In this document: positions 56,869-64,000 of the stretch, piece after piece | Layout of the letters: every line of letters starts with the position of its first letter | Numbering within the stretch: position 1 is the first letter of the stretch | Assembly: GCF_000971055.1 (NCBI RefSeq) | Contig: NZ_LARW01000047.1 | Location: 30,743-94,742 of the forward strand | Reading direction: 5' to 3' | Length of the DNA stretch: 64,000 bases | DNA from: Sphingomonas sp. SRS2 | GTDB lineage: Bacteria > Pseudomonadota > Alphaproteobacteria > Sphingomonadales > Sphingomonadaceae | Translations under genes and position numbers: made by a program | Notes under the pieces: model-generated | What the model was told of the DNA's origin: nothing | The model's database searches: none | What the model saw: the letters and a program-made list of their open reading frames with translations, nothing else

Positions 56869-57992
56869 CGCCTCCGTCCCGTGCGGGGCCCGGGATTGTC
56901 GCCAATTTCGAGTACGGCGCGGCGATAATTGGGATCGAGCCGCCAGATCAGCACCGCCTCGGCGGCGTCGTGGACGCTCAGGCCGTCAAATGCGTTGGCG
57001 CGCTCGACGAGCGTCTCCTCGCTCGCGCCCTCGGCCGATCCGATCCGCCACAACATCGTCACCGCCGCCTCACGGCCGCAATCGACCGCGCGCAGCAGGG
57101 TGCTCAGCATCATCCCCGAAGGGTCGGCGACCATCGACCAGACGCCGGGCGAATCCATCTTTGCGCGCTGGGCCAGCGCGGCGGTGAACAGCGCGAGCCA
57201 GCCCTCCTCGAGTGCCGCGGTGAGCAGCGCATCGTCGATCAGCTCGCGGTCGGCGAGCAGCAGGGCGAGCGCCTCGGCGCGGCCCTCGAGCGTGTCGGCA
57301 TCCTCATGTTCTGCAAGCAGGTTGCGCGCCGCGCCCGCCAGAAGCAGATCAGCCTGGGTATCCGGCACGGCGTGCTGGCGGATCAGATAGTGGCGCAGCG
57401 CCGCCGCGACGGCCCAGAGCAGCCGGCGATGCGGGCCAGGGGGGAGGTCGGTGCGGGCGAGCGCGGGATCGCCGAACTGATCGTAGCGGCGGCTCTCGGC
57501 GATCAGCAGCGCCATGACCGCCTCGGCGATCGTCTCGTCGCCCAGGTCGAGCAGCCGCTGGGCGAGATCGGCGACATGATAGGGCGAATCGCGGCCCAGG
57601 ATGATCGCCAGCCGATGCTCGTCGACCCGGCGCAGCATGGCCGAGACCAGATCGGGATCGCGCAGCAACTGGGTCCGCTCAAGCAATGGCAGCGCGATCG
57701 GCACCCGCGCGGAGCCGAGCGCTGCCGCCAGTTCGGGGCTGGCGTCTGCCGGCAACGCATTGCCTATATGGATGCGCAGTTCGTCTTCGATCGCGCCGAT
57801 CAGGGCGCGCATGAGCTGGGTTATCTGGGCGCGTTGCTGATCGGAGAGGCTGAAAGCGTCGTTGTGGAACAGGTCGCTGGCGGCGCGATCGATGCGGCTT
57901 TCGATGCCGTCGAGCGCGCGCGCGGCATCGCTCAGCCACCGCGTCACCGCGGGCCGCATGCCATCCAGCCTTTCGTCGTCCAGCCCCATCAT
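56865..57992 (-). CDS. DUF2336 domain protein
   Basis: 375 residues, almost entirely helical with HEAT-like repeats (IALPLLERTQLLRDPDLVSAMLRR, ELIDDALLTAALEEGWLALFTAALAQRA, FDGLSVHDAAEAVLIWRLDPNYRRAVLEI). This matches the alphaproteobacterial DUF2336 family, whose function is not established. It overlaps the His-less kinase gene by four bases, so the two products are probably made together and may interact. Two ATGs (57992, 57989) are possible. Confidence 0.8.
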   Translation of the reverse strand: MMGLDDERLDGMRPAVTRWLSDAARALDGIESRIDRAASDLFHNDAFSLSDQQRAQITQLMRALIGAIEDELRIHIGNALPADASPELAAALGSARVPIALPLLERTQLLRDPDLVSAMLRRVDEHRLAIILGRDSPYHVADLAQRLLDLGDETIAEAVMALLIAESRRYDQFGDPALARTDLPPGPHRRLLWAVAAALRHYLIRQHAVPDTQADLLLAGAARNLLAEHEDADTLEGRAEALALLLADRELIDDALLTAALEEGWLALFTAALAQRAKMDSPGVWSMVADPSGMMLSTLLRAVDCGREAAVTMLWRIGSAEGASEETLVERANAFDGLSVHDAAEAVLIWRLDPNYRRAVLEIGDNPGPRTGRRR

Positions 57993-58034
57993 GCTTCGGT
58001 CATAAGTTAATGTCGTTAAATCGAAGCTAAGCTA

Positions 58035-59360
58035 TCAACTCTCACACATTCTTGCGCTCTTCCATGCTGCAATGAACCTTTCGGCAAAGGAAATCATCGC
58101 ATAGCCGGCGAGCGCCGCCACCATCCACCGCCAGCCACCGAGCACCGCCAGCAGCGGTGCGGTCCAGACGAGCGCGTCGGGACTCGCCAGCCACCGCGGC
58201 GTCGGCTGCGCCCGGACGGCAGCGACGATCGGCCCAAGCGCCGCGACGCCCAGCAATGCCGCGGGAATCAGCGCCGCGACCATCCACCAGCCCCAGCCCC
58301 CCTCGGCGGCAAGGACGCGGGCGAGCAGGATCAGGGTCGCGAGGACCGCGGCATAGCGGGTGATATCGATCAGCCGGGAGGGGGCGGCGGCCGTGCTCCA
58401 GATGCGCGCCATCCGCCGCGCCGACGAGGCGATCGTCGTGGCGATCGGCAGCAGCAGCGCGGCGACCCAGAACAATCCGAAGGCCGCGAACAGCGCCGCG
58501 CCCCAGGCGAGCGCCGCCGCGCCATAGGCGACATGGCTCTGATCGACCTGCCGCGTCACCAGCGGCGGTACGAGCGGGCCGGCGAGCAGGCGATGCAGAT
58601 AGCGTTCGGTCCAGTCGCCGGCATCCGGATCGGCGCGGCGGAGCAGGCTGGTCTCGATCGCGCCGATCGCCGCGGGCCCGGTCGCCAGCACCGGCGGGGG
58701 GAGGATCTGGTCGCCGCTGGGATTGATCGCGCCGACGCGGGCCGCATCGGCCTGGACCAGCCGTCGCAGCAGGGTCGAGGTCAGATCCCAGTCGCCCAGC
58801 ATCTGCGCGGTCGCGTCGAGCGCGGGCTTGCCGAGCAGCGCGAAGCCGGCCCAGCGTTCGGCGGCATCGATCCGCTCGAAATCGGCATAGTCCTGGATAT
58901 CGGGCAGGGCGAGCAGCGCGGGCGCGTTTTCGGCGGTGAGCGCATCGACCGCGCCCTGTGCCGCGACCGCGCCGTCGGCGATCAGCAGGATGCGTTCCTC
59001 GGGATGGAAACGGTCGAGCGCGTCGGGGATGTTGCGCGCGATTTCGATCCGCGCGCCCTGCCGCCGCAGGCGATCGACCGCCTGCGCCAGCGCGGCCGGC
59101 ACCCGTTCGACCAGCACGACGACATGCGTCGCCCCCGCGCCGATCGCGAGCCCCGCCTGATATTCGATCAGGCTACGCCCGGCGAGCGGGAGCGTGGCGC
59201 GCAACCCGTCACCTACGTCTGTCTGATCCTGCGCGGCGATAAGCGCGGCAAGCGGCACGTCCCAATCCCCCGTCGACAATCGAAAGGGGATAGGCGTTGC
59301 GGAGCGATTCGGCAAAGCGGGAATCGCGGTACATTGTGCGGATTTGGGGCGGTTCGCCAT
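58035..59360 (-). CDS. Nucleotidyltransferase-like/membrane protein resembling DIPP synthases but lacking catalytic motif
   Basis: 441 residues. The N-terminal half (about 20-230) resembles a MobA-like nucleotidyltransferase fold (LPLAGRSLIEYQAGLAIGAGATHVVVLV). A linker with WTERYLHRLLAGPLVPPLVTR leads into about five membrane helices in the second half. This order is that of bifunctional cytidylyltransferase/CDP-alcohol phosphatidyltransferases, but where those have DG..AR.......G...D...D this protein has ASSARRMARIWSTAAAP, so the transferase motif is gone. The nucleotide-binding loop is also weak. Function unknown; the homology call is inference. Confidence 0.55.
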   Translation of the reverse strand: MANRPKSAQCTAIPALPNRSATPIPFRLSTGDWDVPLAALIAAQDQTDVGDGLRATLPLAGRSLIEYQAGLAIGAGATHVVVLVERVPAALAQAVDRLRRQGARIEIARNIPDALDRFHPEERILLIADGAVAAQGAVDALTAENAPALLALPDIQDYADFERIDAAERWAGFALLGKPALDATAQMLGDWDLTSTLLRRLVQADAARVGAINPSGDQILPPPVLATGPAAIGAIETSLLRRADPDAGDWTERYLHRLLAGPLVPPLVTRQVDQSHVAYGAAALAWGAALFAAFGLFWVAALLLPIATTIASSARRMARIWSTAAAPSRLIDITRYAAVLATLILLARVLAAEGGWGWWMVAALIPAALLGVAALGPIVAAVRAQPTPRWLASPDALVWTAPLLAVLGGWRWMVAALAGYAMISFAERFIAAWKSARMCES

Positions 59361-59362
59361 TC

Positions 59363-59392
59363 TTCCCTCTCCCTTTCCGGGAGGGGGAAGGT
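59363..59392. repeat. Hairpin upstream of the 441-residue gene
   Basis: CTTCCCTCTCCC-TTTCC-GGGAGGGGGAAG, a 12-base near-perfect inverted repeat in the 48-bp gap between two minus-strand genes. It could be a terminator or a common intergenic repeat. Confidence 0.5.
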
Positions 59393-59408
59393 CAGGGCAG
59401 CGAGGAGG

Positions 59409-59702
59409 CTATCGACACGCGGCCAGCGCATCCGCAACGGCATCGAGCAGCAGCGGATCGGGGCCGGCATGGGTGGCGCGGGCGGCGACGTCCATCAGCG
59501 CGGTCATACCGAAACTTGCGGCGAGACCCTGAAGCTTGAGTGCCTCGTCGCGCCACGGGATCACCGATTGCGCCTGCGAAAGCGCCGCGACATGCATCGT
59601 CGCCGAGGCGAGGAAAAGTGCGCGCAACTCACCCGCGACGGCGCTGTCGGCGCCGACGGCTTCGGCGAGGAGATGATCGAGCGTGGCGGGTTCGAAGGAC
59701 AT
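59409..59702 (-). CDS. Hpt-like small protein without the phospho-accepting His
   Basis: 97 residues, all-helical. The segment WRDEALKLQGLAASFGMTALMDVAARA aligns with the Hpt core HxLKGxAxxxG, but Leu stands where the His should be and Gln replaces Lys. It may be a degenerate histidine phosphotransfer domain that only binds. The ATG at 59702 follows a purine-rich stretch. It lies divergent from the coiled-coil gene and in line with the 441-residue, DUF2336 and kinase-like genes on the minus strand. Confidence 0.55.
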   Translation of the reverse strand: MSFEPATLDHLLAEAVGADSAVAGELRALFLASATMHVAALSQAQSVIPWRDEALKLQGLAASFGMTALMDVAARATHAGPDPLLLDAVADALAACR

Positions 59703-59784
59703 GCCCCGATAAGGGCCAGGAAGAGTAAAGATTTCGTTAGTCGAGACTATCGCTCGATTCAGGATTCCTATAGAATCGCGTCTC

Positions 59785-62229
59785 ATGGGGAAGGCACCGC
59801 ATCCACTGGATCGTTGGCGTGCGGCTACGGGGGCCGAGGCGGACGCCGTCAGGGCGGCTGCGGCCGATGGCGAACCCATTGAATCCTATCCGGAAAACAT
59901 GACCGAAGCGGGTGACGAGTTGCTGCTGTCCGAGGCTGTGCGCGAGGACGCGCCAGCCTTTGTCGAGCCGGCGTCATCGATGCCGCGCCGCCGCGCCGGC
60001 GATGTCGCAGTCGGCGCGCTGTTCGGGATGCTGGCGGCGGGCTGGATCGCGCTGTGGATCGGCGGAGTCGCCCCAACATCGTTCGACGTCTCGGCGCTCG
60101 CCCGCAGCGTTGCCCTGGCCAGCGGGCCGCTCGCCCTGCTCGGCATCGTTTACATGCTACTCCAGCGCGGCACGCGGCGCGAAGTCAGCCGCTTCGGCGA
60201 GACCGCGCTGTCGATGCGGGTCGAGAGCCGGCGGTTGGAGGAAGCGGTGGCGCGGGTCGCCGCGGTGCTCGACAATCGCCGTGCCGATCTGTCCGCGCAC
60301 ACCGGCGCGCTGCTCGATGAGGGCAGCCGCGCCGCCGAAAAGCTCCAACAGATCAGCATGGACATGCGTGACGAGACCGACCTGCTCGCGCGGCAGACCG
60401 ACCTGCTCCACAATGCCGCCGGCATCGCCCGCTCCGATATGAGCGGGCTGATGCAGGATCTGCCCAAGTCGCTCGGCATGGTCGGCGAGGTCAACGAGCT
60501 GATCAAGTCGATCGGCGGGACCGCCCGCGATCACGCGGAGGGCCTGTCGACGGCACTCACCGCGATCATCGAGCGCAGCCATGAGGCCGACGAGCTGATC
60601 GGCGCCGCGTCGGGGCGCCTCGCCACCCAGATCGGCCGTATCGAGACCCGCGCCGAACGCACCGCGCGGACGATCGAGGAGGCCGCCACCGGGCTCGGCA
60701 CGGTGGTCGATTCGACGCTCGATCGCGCTACCGTCGCGATCGAGCAGAGCCGCGGCAGCCTCGACCTGCAGCGTGAGGCGATGGCGGCGATGATCGATCA
60801 TGGCCGCGCTGCGCTCGACGAGGCGGGCACCGCCGCCGCCGCCTCGATCGCCGAGCGCCTGTCGGATATGAGCCGGCTCGCGGACGGCCTGTCGGCGCAG
60901 CTCGTCCAGCAGGACGAGGATGCCCGCCGGCTGGTAGCCAATCTCGAACATGCGCTGGGCGCGATCGAGGGCCGATTCGAGGCGCTCGGGGCGACCGGCG
61001 CCGAACAGACCGCCGACCTCGCCGAGGTCATCGTCTCGCTCAGTGGGCATGTCGAGGGCCTCGGCCAGGCGGTCAGCAACAGCATGGCGGGCGCGCGGAC
61101 GCTGACCGATCGCGCCAACGGCCTGCGTATCGCGTTCGATTCGATCATCGCCAATGTCGAGCGCGACCTTCCGCAGACGATGCAGCGGATCGAGGGCGAG
61201 GCGGCGCGCGGTGATGCGACGATGCGCGCGATCACCGCACAGGCCGAGCAGCTCGCCGCGACCGTCGAGCGCGCGACCGACCGCCTCAGCTCGGCCGACA
61301 TGATGATCGACCGGCAACGCGACGCGATCTCTGGTCTGGGCGATCAGGCGGCGCGGCGCATGGCCGATATCGCCGCCGAGGGCGACACGATGCTCGAACG
61401 GCAGCGGCAATTGTCCGACGCCTTCGCCGAGGAGGCCAATGCCCGGCTCGAGGCGCTGCGCGATCATAGCAACGAGCTCGCTCGCCTGATCGGTGAGAGC
61501 GAGGCGAATATGCGATCACTGTCCGAACTGTCGGGCGGCAAACTGATCGACGCAATCCTGAAGATGCGCGAGACTGCCGGCGAAGCGGCGCGCGGCGCGC
61601 GGGCGGCGCTCGAGTCGATCATTCCCGACGCGAGCGATGCGCTCGCGCGCAGCGGCGCCGAGGCGATCGAGCGCGCGTTCGGTGACCAGATCACCCAGCG
61701 CATCCACCTCATCTCCGATACCGCCGAAGCCGCCGTCGCCGCCGCCAACCATGCGAGCGAGAAGCTGCTCCGCCAGATGCTTTCGGTGGCCGAAGCCACA
61801 CTGGGCATGGAGAAGCGCGTCGCCGAGGCGCATGCGCGGCAGGAGAAATTCGAGCAGGACGAGGTCAGCCGCGAGGTCGCGATCCTCGTCGAGCATCTCA
61901 ACTCGGCAGCGATCGACGTCACCAAATTGCTCGCGCATGATGTGCCCGATGGCGCATGGAAGGCCTATCTCAACGGCGATCATGGCGCCTTCACGCGCAC
62001 CGCCGTCCGCCTGTTGCGGACCGAGGAAGCGGGGCGGATTGTGCAGCTCTACGACGGCAATGTCGAGTTTCGCGAGCATGTGAACCGCTACATCCACGAT
62101 TTCGAAGAGCTGCTAAAACGCATCCTCTCCAGCCGCGACGGCAGTGCGCTTGCGGTGACGATGCTCTCGTCCGACATGGGTAAGCTCTATGTCGCGCTGG
62201 CCCAGGCGATCGAACGCCTGCTGGTCTGA
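59785..62229 (+). CDS. Membrane-anchored long coiled-coil protein (TipN-like architecture)
   Basis: 814 residues. Two membrane helices near the N-terminus (about 73-94 and 106-126) are followed by about 550 residues of coiled coil rich in Ala, Glu, Arg (heptads such as RLEEAVARVAAVLDNRRADLS) and a conserved-looking C-terminal domain (about 690-814: VSREVAILVEHLNSAAIDVTKLLAHDVPDGAWKAYLNGDHGAFTRTAVRLL). The layout resembles the Caulobacter polarity factor TipN, but sequence identity cannot be judged here. The N-terminal 70 residues are hydrophilic and acidic. Confidence 0.7.
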   Translation: MGKAPHPLDRWRAATGAEADAVRAAAADGEPIESYPENMTEAGDELLLSEAVREDAPAFVEPASSMPRRRAGDVAVGALFGMLAAGWIALWIGGVAPTSFDVSALARSVALASGPLALLGIVYMLLQRGTRREVSRFGETALSMRVESRRLEEAVARVAAVLDNRRADLSAHTGALLDEGSRAAEKLQQISMDMRDETDLLARQTDLLHNAAGIARSDMSGLMQDLPKSLGMVGEVNELIKSIGGTARDHAEGLSTALTAIIERSHEADELIGAASGRLATQIGRIETRAERTARTIEEAATGLGTVVDSTLDRATVAIEQSRGSLDLQREAMAAMIDHGRAALDEAGTAAAASIAERLSDMSRLADGLSAQLVQQDEDARRLVANLEHALGAIEGRFEALGATGAEQTADLAEVIVSLSGHVEGLGQAVSNSMAGARTLTDRANGLRIAFDSIIANVERDLPQTMQRIEGEAARGDATMRAITAQAEQLAATVERATDRLSSADMMIDRQRDAISGLGDQAARRMADIAAEGDTMLERQRQLSDAFAEEANARLEALRDHSNELARLIGESEANMRSLSELSGGKLIDAILKMRETAGEAARGARAALESIIPDASDALARSGAEAIERAFGDQITQRIHLISDTAEAAVAAANHASEKLLRQMLSVAEATLGMEKRVAEAHARQEKFEQDEVSREVAILVEHLNSAAIDVTKLLAHDVPDGAWKAYLNGDHGAFTRTAVRLLRTEEAGRIVQLYDGNVEFREHVNRYIHDFEELLKRILSSRDGSALAVTMLSSDMGKLYVALAQAIERLLV

Positions 62230-62266
62230 CGACGCGTCCGACGTTCGAGTCCCGTCCGGAGTTTTC

Positions 62267-62995
62267 ATGCAGCATATCGACATCATTCAGCCGATCGCCG
62301 ACCTCTACGCGCGTCCCGCCTATCTGGAGATCGGGGTATGCGACGGCATGACCTTCCATGCCGTATCGGCGACCCGCAAGGTGGCGGTCGATATCGAATT
62401 CCGCTTCGATCTGGATCAGGCCCGCGCCGCGGCAGGCGGGCAGGATGTCCATTTCCACGCGATGCCCAGCGATCGATTCTTCGAGCCCGACATCATCGGC
62501 GACGACCGGTTCGACCTGATCTTCATCGACGGGCTCCATACTTTCGATCAGACGCTGCGTGACCTGCTCAACGCGATGAACGTCTTGAAGCCGGGCGGGA
62601 CGATCGTGGTCGATGACGTGCTGCCGTCGAGCTACGCCGCATCCCTGCCGTCCTATGAGCGGTCGATCGCGCTTCGGCAGGAGACCGGCAACCGCAAGAA
62701 CCACTGGATGGGCGACGTCTACCGACTGGTGTTCTTCATTCGCGACTATCTGCCCGCGTGGCGTTACGCGACCGTCGGCAGCGGACCTTTTCACCGCTTG
62801 ATCCTGTGGCAGTCGCCGCGCCGGCTCGGCCCGACGCGCACCGTCGAACAGATCAGCCGGCTCTCCTATGGCGACGTGCGGCTCGAAATCGATGCGTACG
62901 ATATCCGCCCGCTCGACGCTGTGCTCGACGATCTGCGCGTCCATGTCGCCGCGCATCGCCCGGCCGGGTCGTCGCCGGAACGGGATGGCGATTGA
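62267..62995 (+). CDS. Class I SAM-dependent methyltransferase
   Basis: 242 residues. Rossmann-type methyltransferase of the Methyltransf_24 type: [15 protein letters not shown] is motif [45 protein letters not shown] holds the acidic motif II/III region. The substrate is unknown; relatives act on sugars or small molecules in surface polysaccharide clusters. The ATG at 62267 has a CCGGAG upstream. The next gene, ung, starts 31 bp after its stop. Confidence 0.88.
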   Translation: MQHIDIIQPIADLYARPAYLEIGVCDGMTFHAVSATRKVAVDIEFRFDLDQARAAAGGQDVHFHAMPSDRFFEPDIIGDDRFDLIFIDGLHTFDQTLRDLLNAMNVLKPGGTIVVDDVLPSSYAASLPSYERSIALRQETGNRKNHWMGDVYRLVFFIRDYLPAWRYATVGSGPFHRLILWQSPRRLGPTRTVEQISRLSYGDVRLEIDAYDIRPLDAVLDDLRVHVAAHRPAGSSPERDGD

Positions 62996-63026
62996 ACCCC
63001 AAACAATCCTGCGCCACAAAGCGGCC

Positions 63027-63746
63027 ATGGCCGACATCAAGCTGCACGAAAGCTGGAAGACCCCGCTCGCCGACGAGTTCGCCGCGCCCTATATGGCCGC
63101 GCTCAAGAGTTTCCTGACCGGCGAGCGCGAGAAGGGGAAGCGGATATTCCCGGCGGCGGGGGAGTGGTTCCGCGCGCTCGACCTGACCCCGCTCGACAAG
63201 GTCCGCGTCGTTATCCTGGGGCAGGATCCGTATCATGGCCTGGGGCAGGCGCATGGCCTGTGCTTCAGCGTGCGGCCCGGCGTCAGGCCGCCGCCGAGCC
63301 TCGTCAACATCTACAAGGAGCTGCACAGCGACCTCGGCCTGCCGCGTCCGGCGCATGGCTTCCTCGAGCATTGGGCGCAGCAGGGGGTGCTGCTGCTCAA
63401 CAGCGTGCTGACAGTCGAGATGGGCCTGGCTGCGTCGCATCGTGATCGCGGCTGGGAGAAGTTCACCGATGCGATCATCGGGCTGGTCAACGCCAGGGCC
63501 GACCCGGTCGTGTTCATGCTGTGGGGCAGCTATGCGCAGAAGAAGGCGGCCTTCGTCGATTCGACCGACAAGGGTGGCCGCCATCTCGTGCTTAAGGCAC
63601 CGCACCCGTCGCCGCTGTCGGCGCATAGCGGCTTCCTTGGTTGCCGGCATTTTTCGCAGGCCAACGCATTCCTTGCTGCGCAGGGCCTGACACCCATCGA
63701 CTGGTCGCTGCCGGCGCCCGAATCCGCAATGCCCGCGCTGCTATAA
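63027..63746 (+). CDS. ung: Uracil-DNA glycosylase (family 1)
   Basis: 239 residues. Removes uracil from DNA at the start of base excision repair. The active-site motif [10 protein letters not shown] (water-activating Asp) and the leucine-loop region [21 protein letters not shown] with catalytic His are present, as is [18 protein letters not shown] chose the ATG at 63027 ([10 protein letters not shown]), which matches homologues; an ATG at 62985 would overlap the methyltransferase. Note that this window also has an UdgX fusion protein. Confidence 0.97.
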   Translation: MADIKLHESWKTPLADEFAAPYMAALKSFLTGEREKGKRIFPAAGEWFRALDLTPLDKVRVVILGQDPYHGLGQAHGLCFSVRPGVRPPPSLVNIYKELHSDLGLPRPAHGFLEHWAQQGVLLLNSVLTVEMGLAASHRDRGWEKFTDAIIGLVNARADPVVFMLWGSYAQKKAAFVDSTDKGGRHLVLKAPHPSPLSAHSGFLGCRHFSQANAFLAAQGLTPIDWSLPAPESAMPALL

Positions 63747-63748
63747 TC

Positions 63749-64000
63749 ATGACCGAGATCCGCACGGCGCGGCTCTTGATGCGGCGGGCGCGCCCCGCCG
63801 ATATGGCGGCGATGCACGAGATCCTCTCCGATCCGCGCGCGATGCGCTACTGGGGGGGGGGGGCCCCCCACGACCAAGAGGGGGGGGGGGGCCGGGGGGG
63901 CGGGACGGGCGCGGCCGCCCCCGGGGGGGGGGGGGGCCGCCTCAACGGGGACGGAGGGGCGGGGGGGGGGGAGGGGGGGGGGGGGGGGGGTGCCGGCGCG
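63749..64000 (+). CDS. GNAT family N-acetyltransferase (partial; 3' part in unreliable sequence)
   Basis: The clean part (63749-63851) reads MTEIRTARLLMRRARPADMAAMHEILSDPRAMRYW, the typical start of RimJ/RimL-like GNAT acetyltransferases. After Trp the frame enters G homopolymers; still readable fragments (PHDQE) fit the expected continuation YWSTPPHD..., so the bases were probably corrupted to G. The 3' end lies beyond the window. Confidence 0.7.
   Translation, partial: MTEIRTARLLMRRARPADMAAMHEILSDPRAMRYWGGGAPHDQEGGGGRGGGTGAAAPGGGGGRLNGDGGAGGGEGGGGGGAGA
63852..64000. other. Low-quality poly-G sequence at the window end
   Basis: From 63852 the DNA is dominated by runs of 8-17 G with few other bases. 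It cannot be coding as read and is best explained as an artefact (no-signal G calls) at a contig end. Confidence 0.85.

Noticed and set aside
63852..64000. G-quadruplex-forming region
   Set aside because: The G runs coincide with the window end and disrupt a clear gene; an artefact is far more likely.

Overview
The window looks like chromosomal DNA of a GC-rich alphaproteobacterium of the order Sphingomonadales (Sphingomonas or a close relative). Evidence: uniformly high GC with matching codon use, the block tsaE/amgK/divL, LexA boxes of the alphaproteobacterial GTTC-N7-GTTC type, the run trpC-moaC-moeA-lexA, a NodT-type efflux lipoprotein and several TonB-dependent receptors. I see no rRNA, tRNA, prophage, insertion sequence or CRISPR array. 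The last ~150 bases (from 63852) are poly-G junk typical of a bad contig end.

Layout. 1-3548: amgK (partial), tsaE and a DivL-type tyrosine pseudo-kinase. 3812-10217: a tripartite RND efflux operon with a divergent TetR regulator and operator; the adaptor gene is broken by an 8-bp tandem duplication. 10263-15235: ahcY, a secreted protein, YqgE, a peroxiredoxin and AMP nucleosidase. 15339-18554: cheY, a CheB lacking its catalytic His, and a FixJ-like regulator. 18767-20975: btuB under a cobalamin riboswitch. 21244-30313: a three-gene operon with a two-partner-secretion transporter, a large secreted exoprotein and an exported TPR-CHAT protease. 30419-33115: a LexA box, a DNA-repair radical SAM protein and a DUF4130-UdgX fusion. 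33499-34680: a D-amino-acid-oxidase-like flavoprotein whose motifs are in circularly permuted order. 34736-37809: etfA, etfB and sucC. 38449-42016: a KaiC-like ATPase coupled to a hybrid kinase. 42163-46993: a siderophore receptor, an orphan sigma-region-4 protein, a Yip1 protein and a VOC protein. 47070-55404: trpC, moaC, moeA, lexA, comEC, gltX and gltA. 55516-62229: five linked genes, three of which have lost the hallmark residues of their family. 62267-63851: a methyltransferase, ung and the start of an acetyltransferase.

Themes. (1) SOS/uracil repair: lexA has its own box, the radical SAM-UdgX operon has a perfect box just before its start codon, and a classical ung lies elsewhere in the window. 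(2) Degenerate signalling: DivL (Tyr for His), CheB (Gln for His), a kinase with Arg for His, an Hpt-like protein without its His, and a CDP-alcohol phosphatidyltransferase-like protein without its aspartates. (3) Possible new systems: the secretion-CHAT operon, the SOS-linked radical SAM/UdgX pair and the permuted flavoprotein are the strongest candidates.
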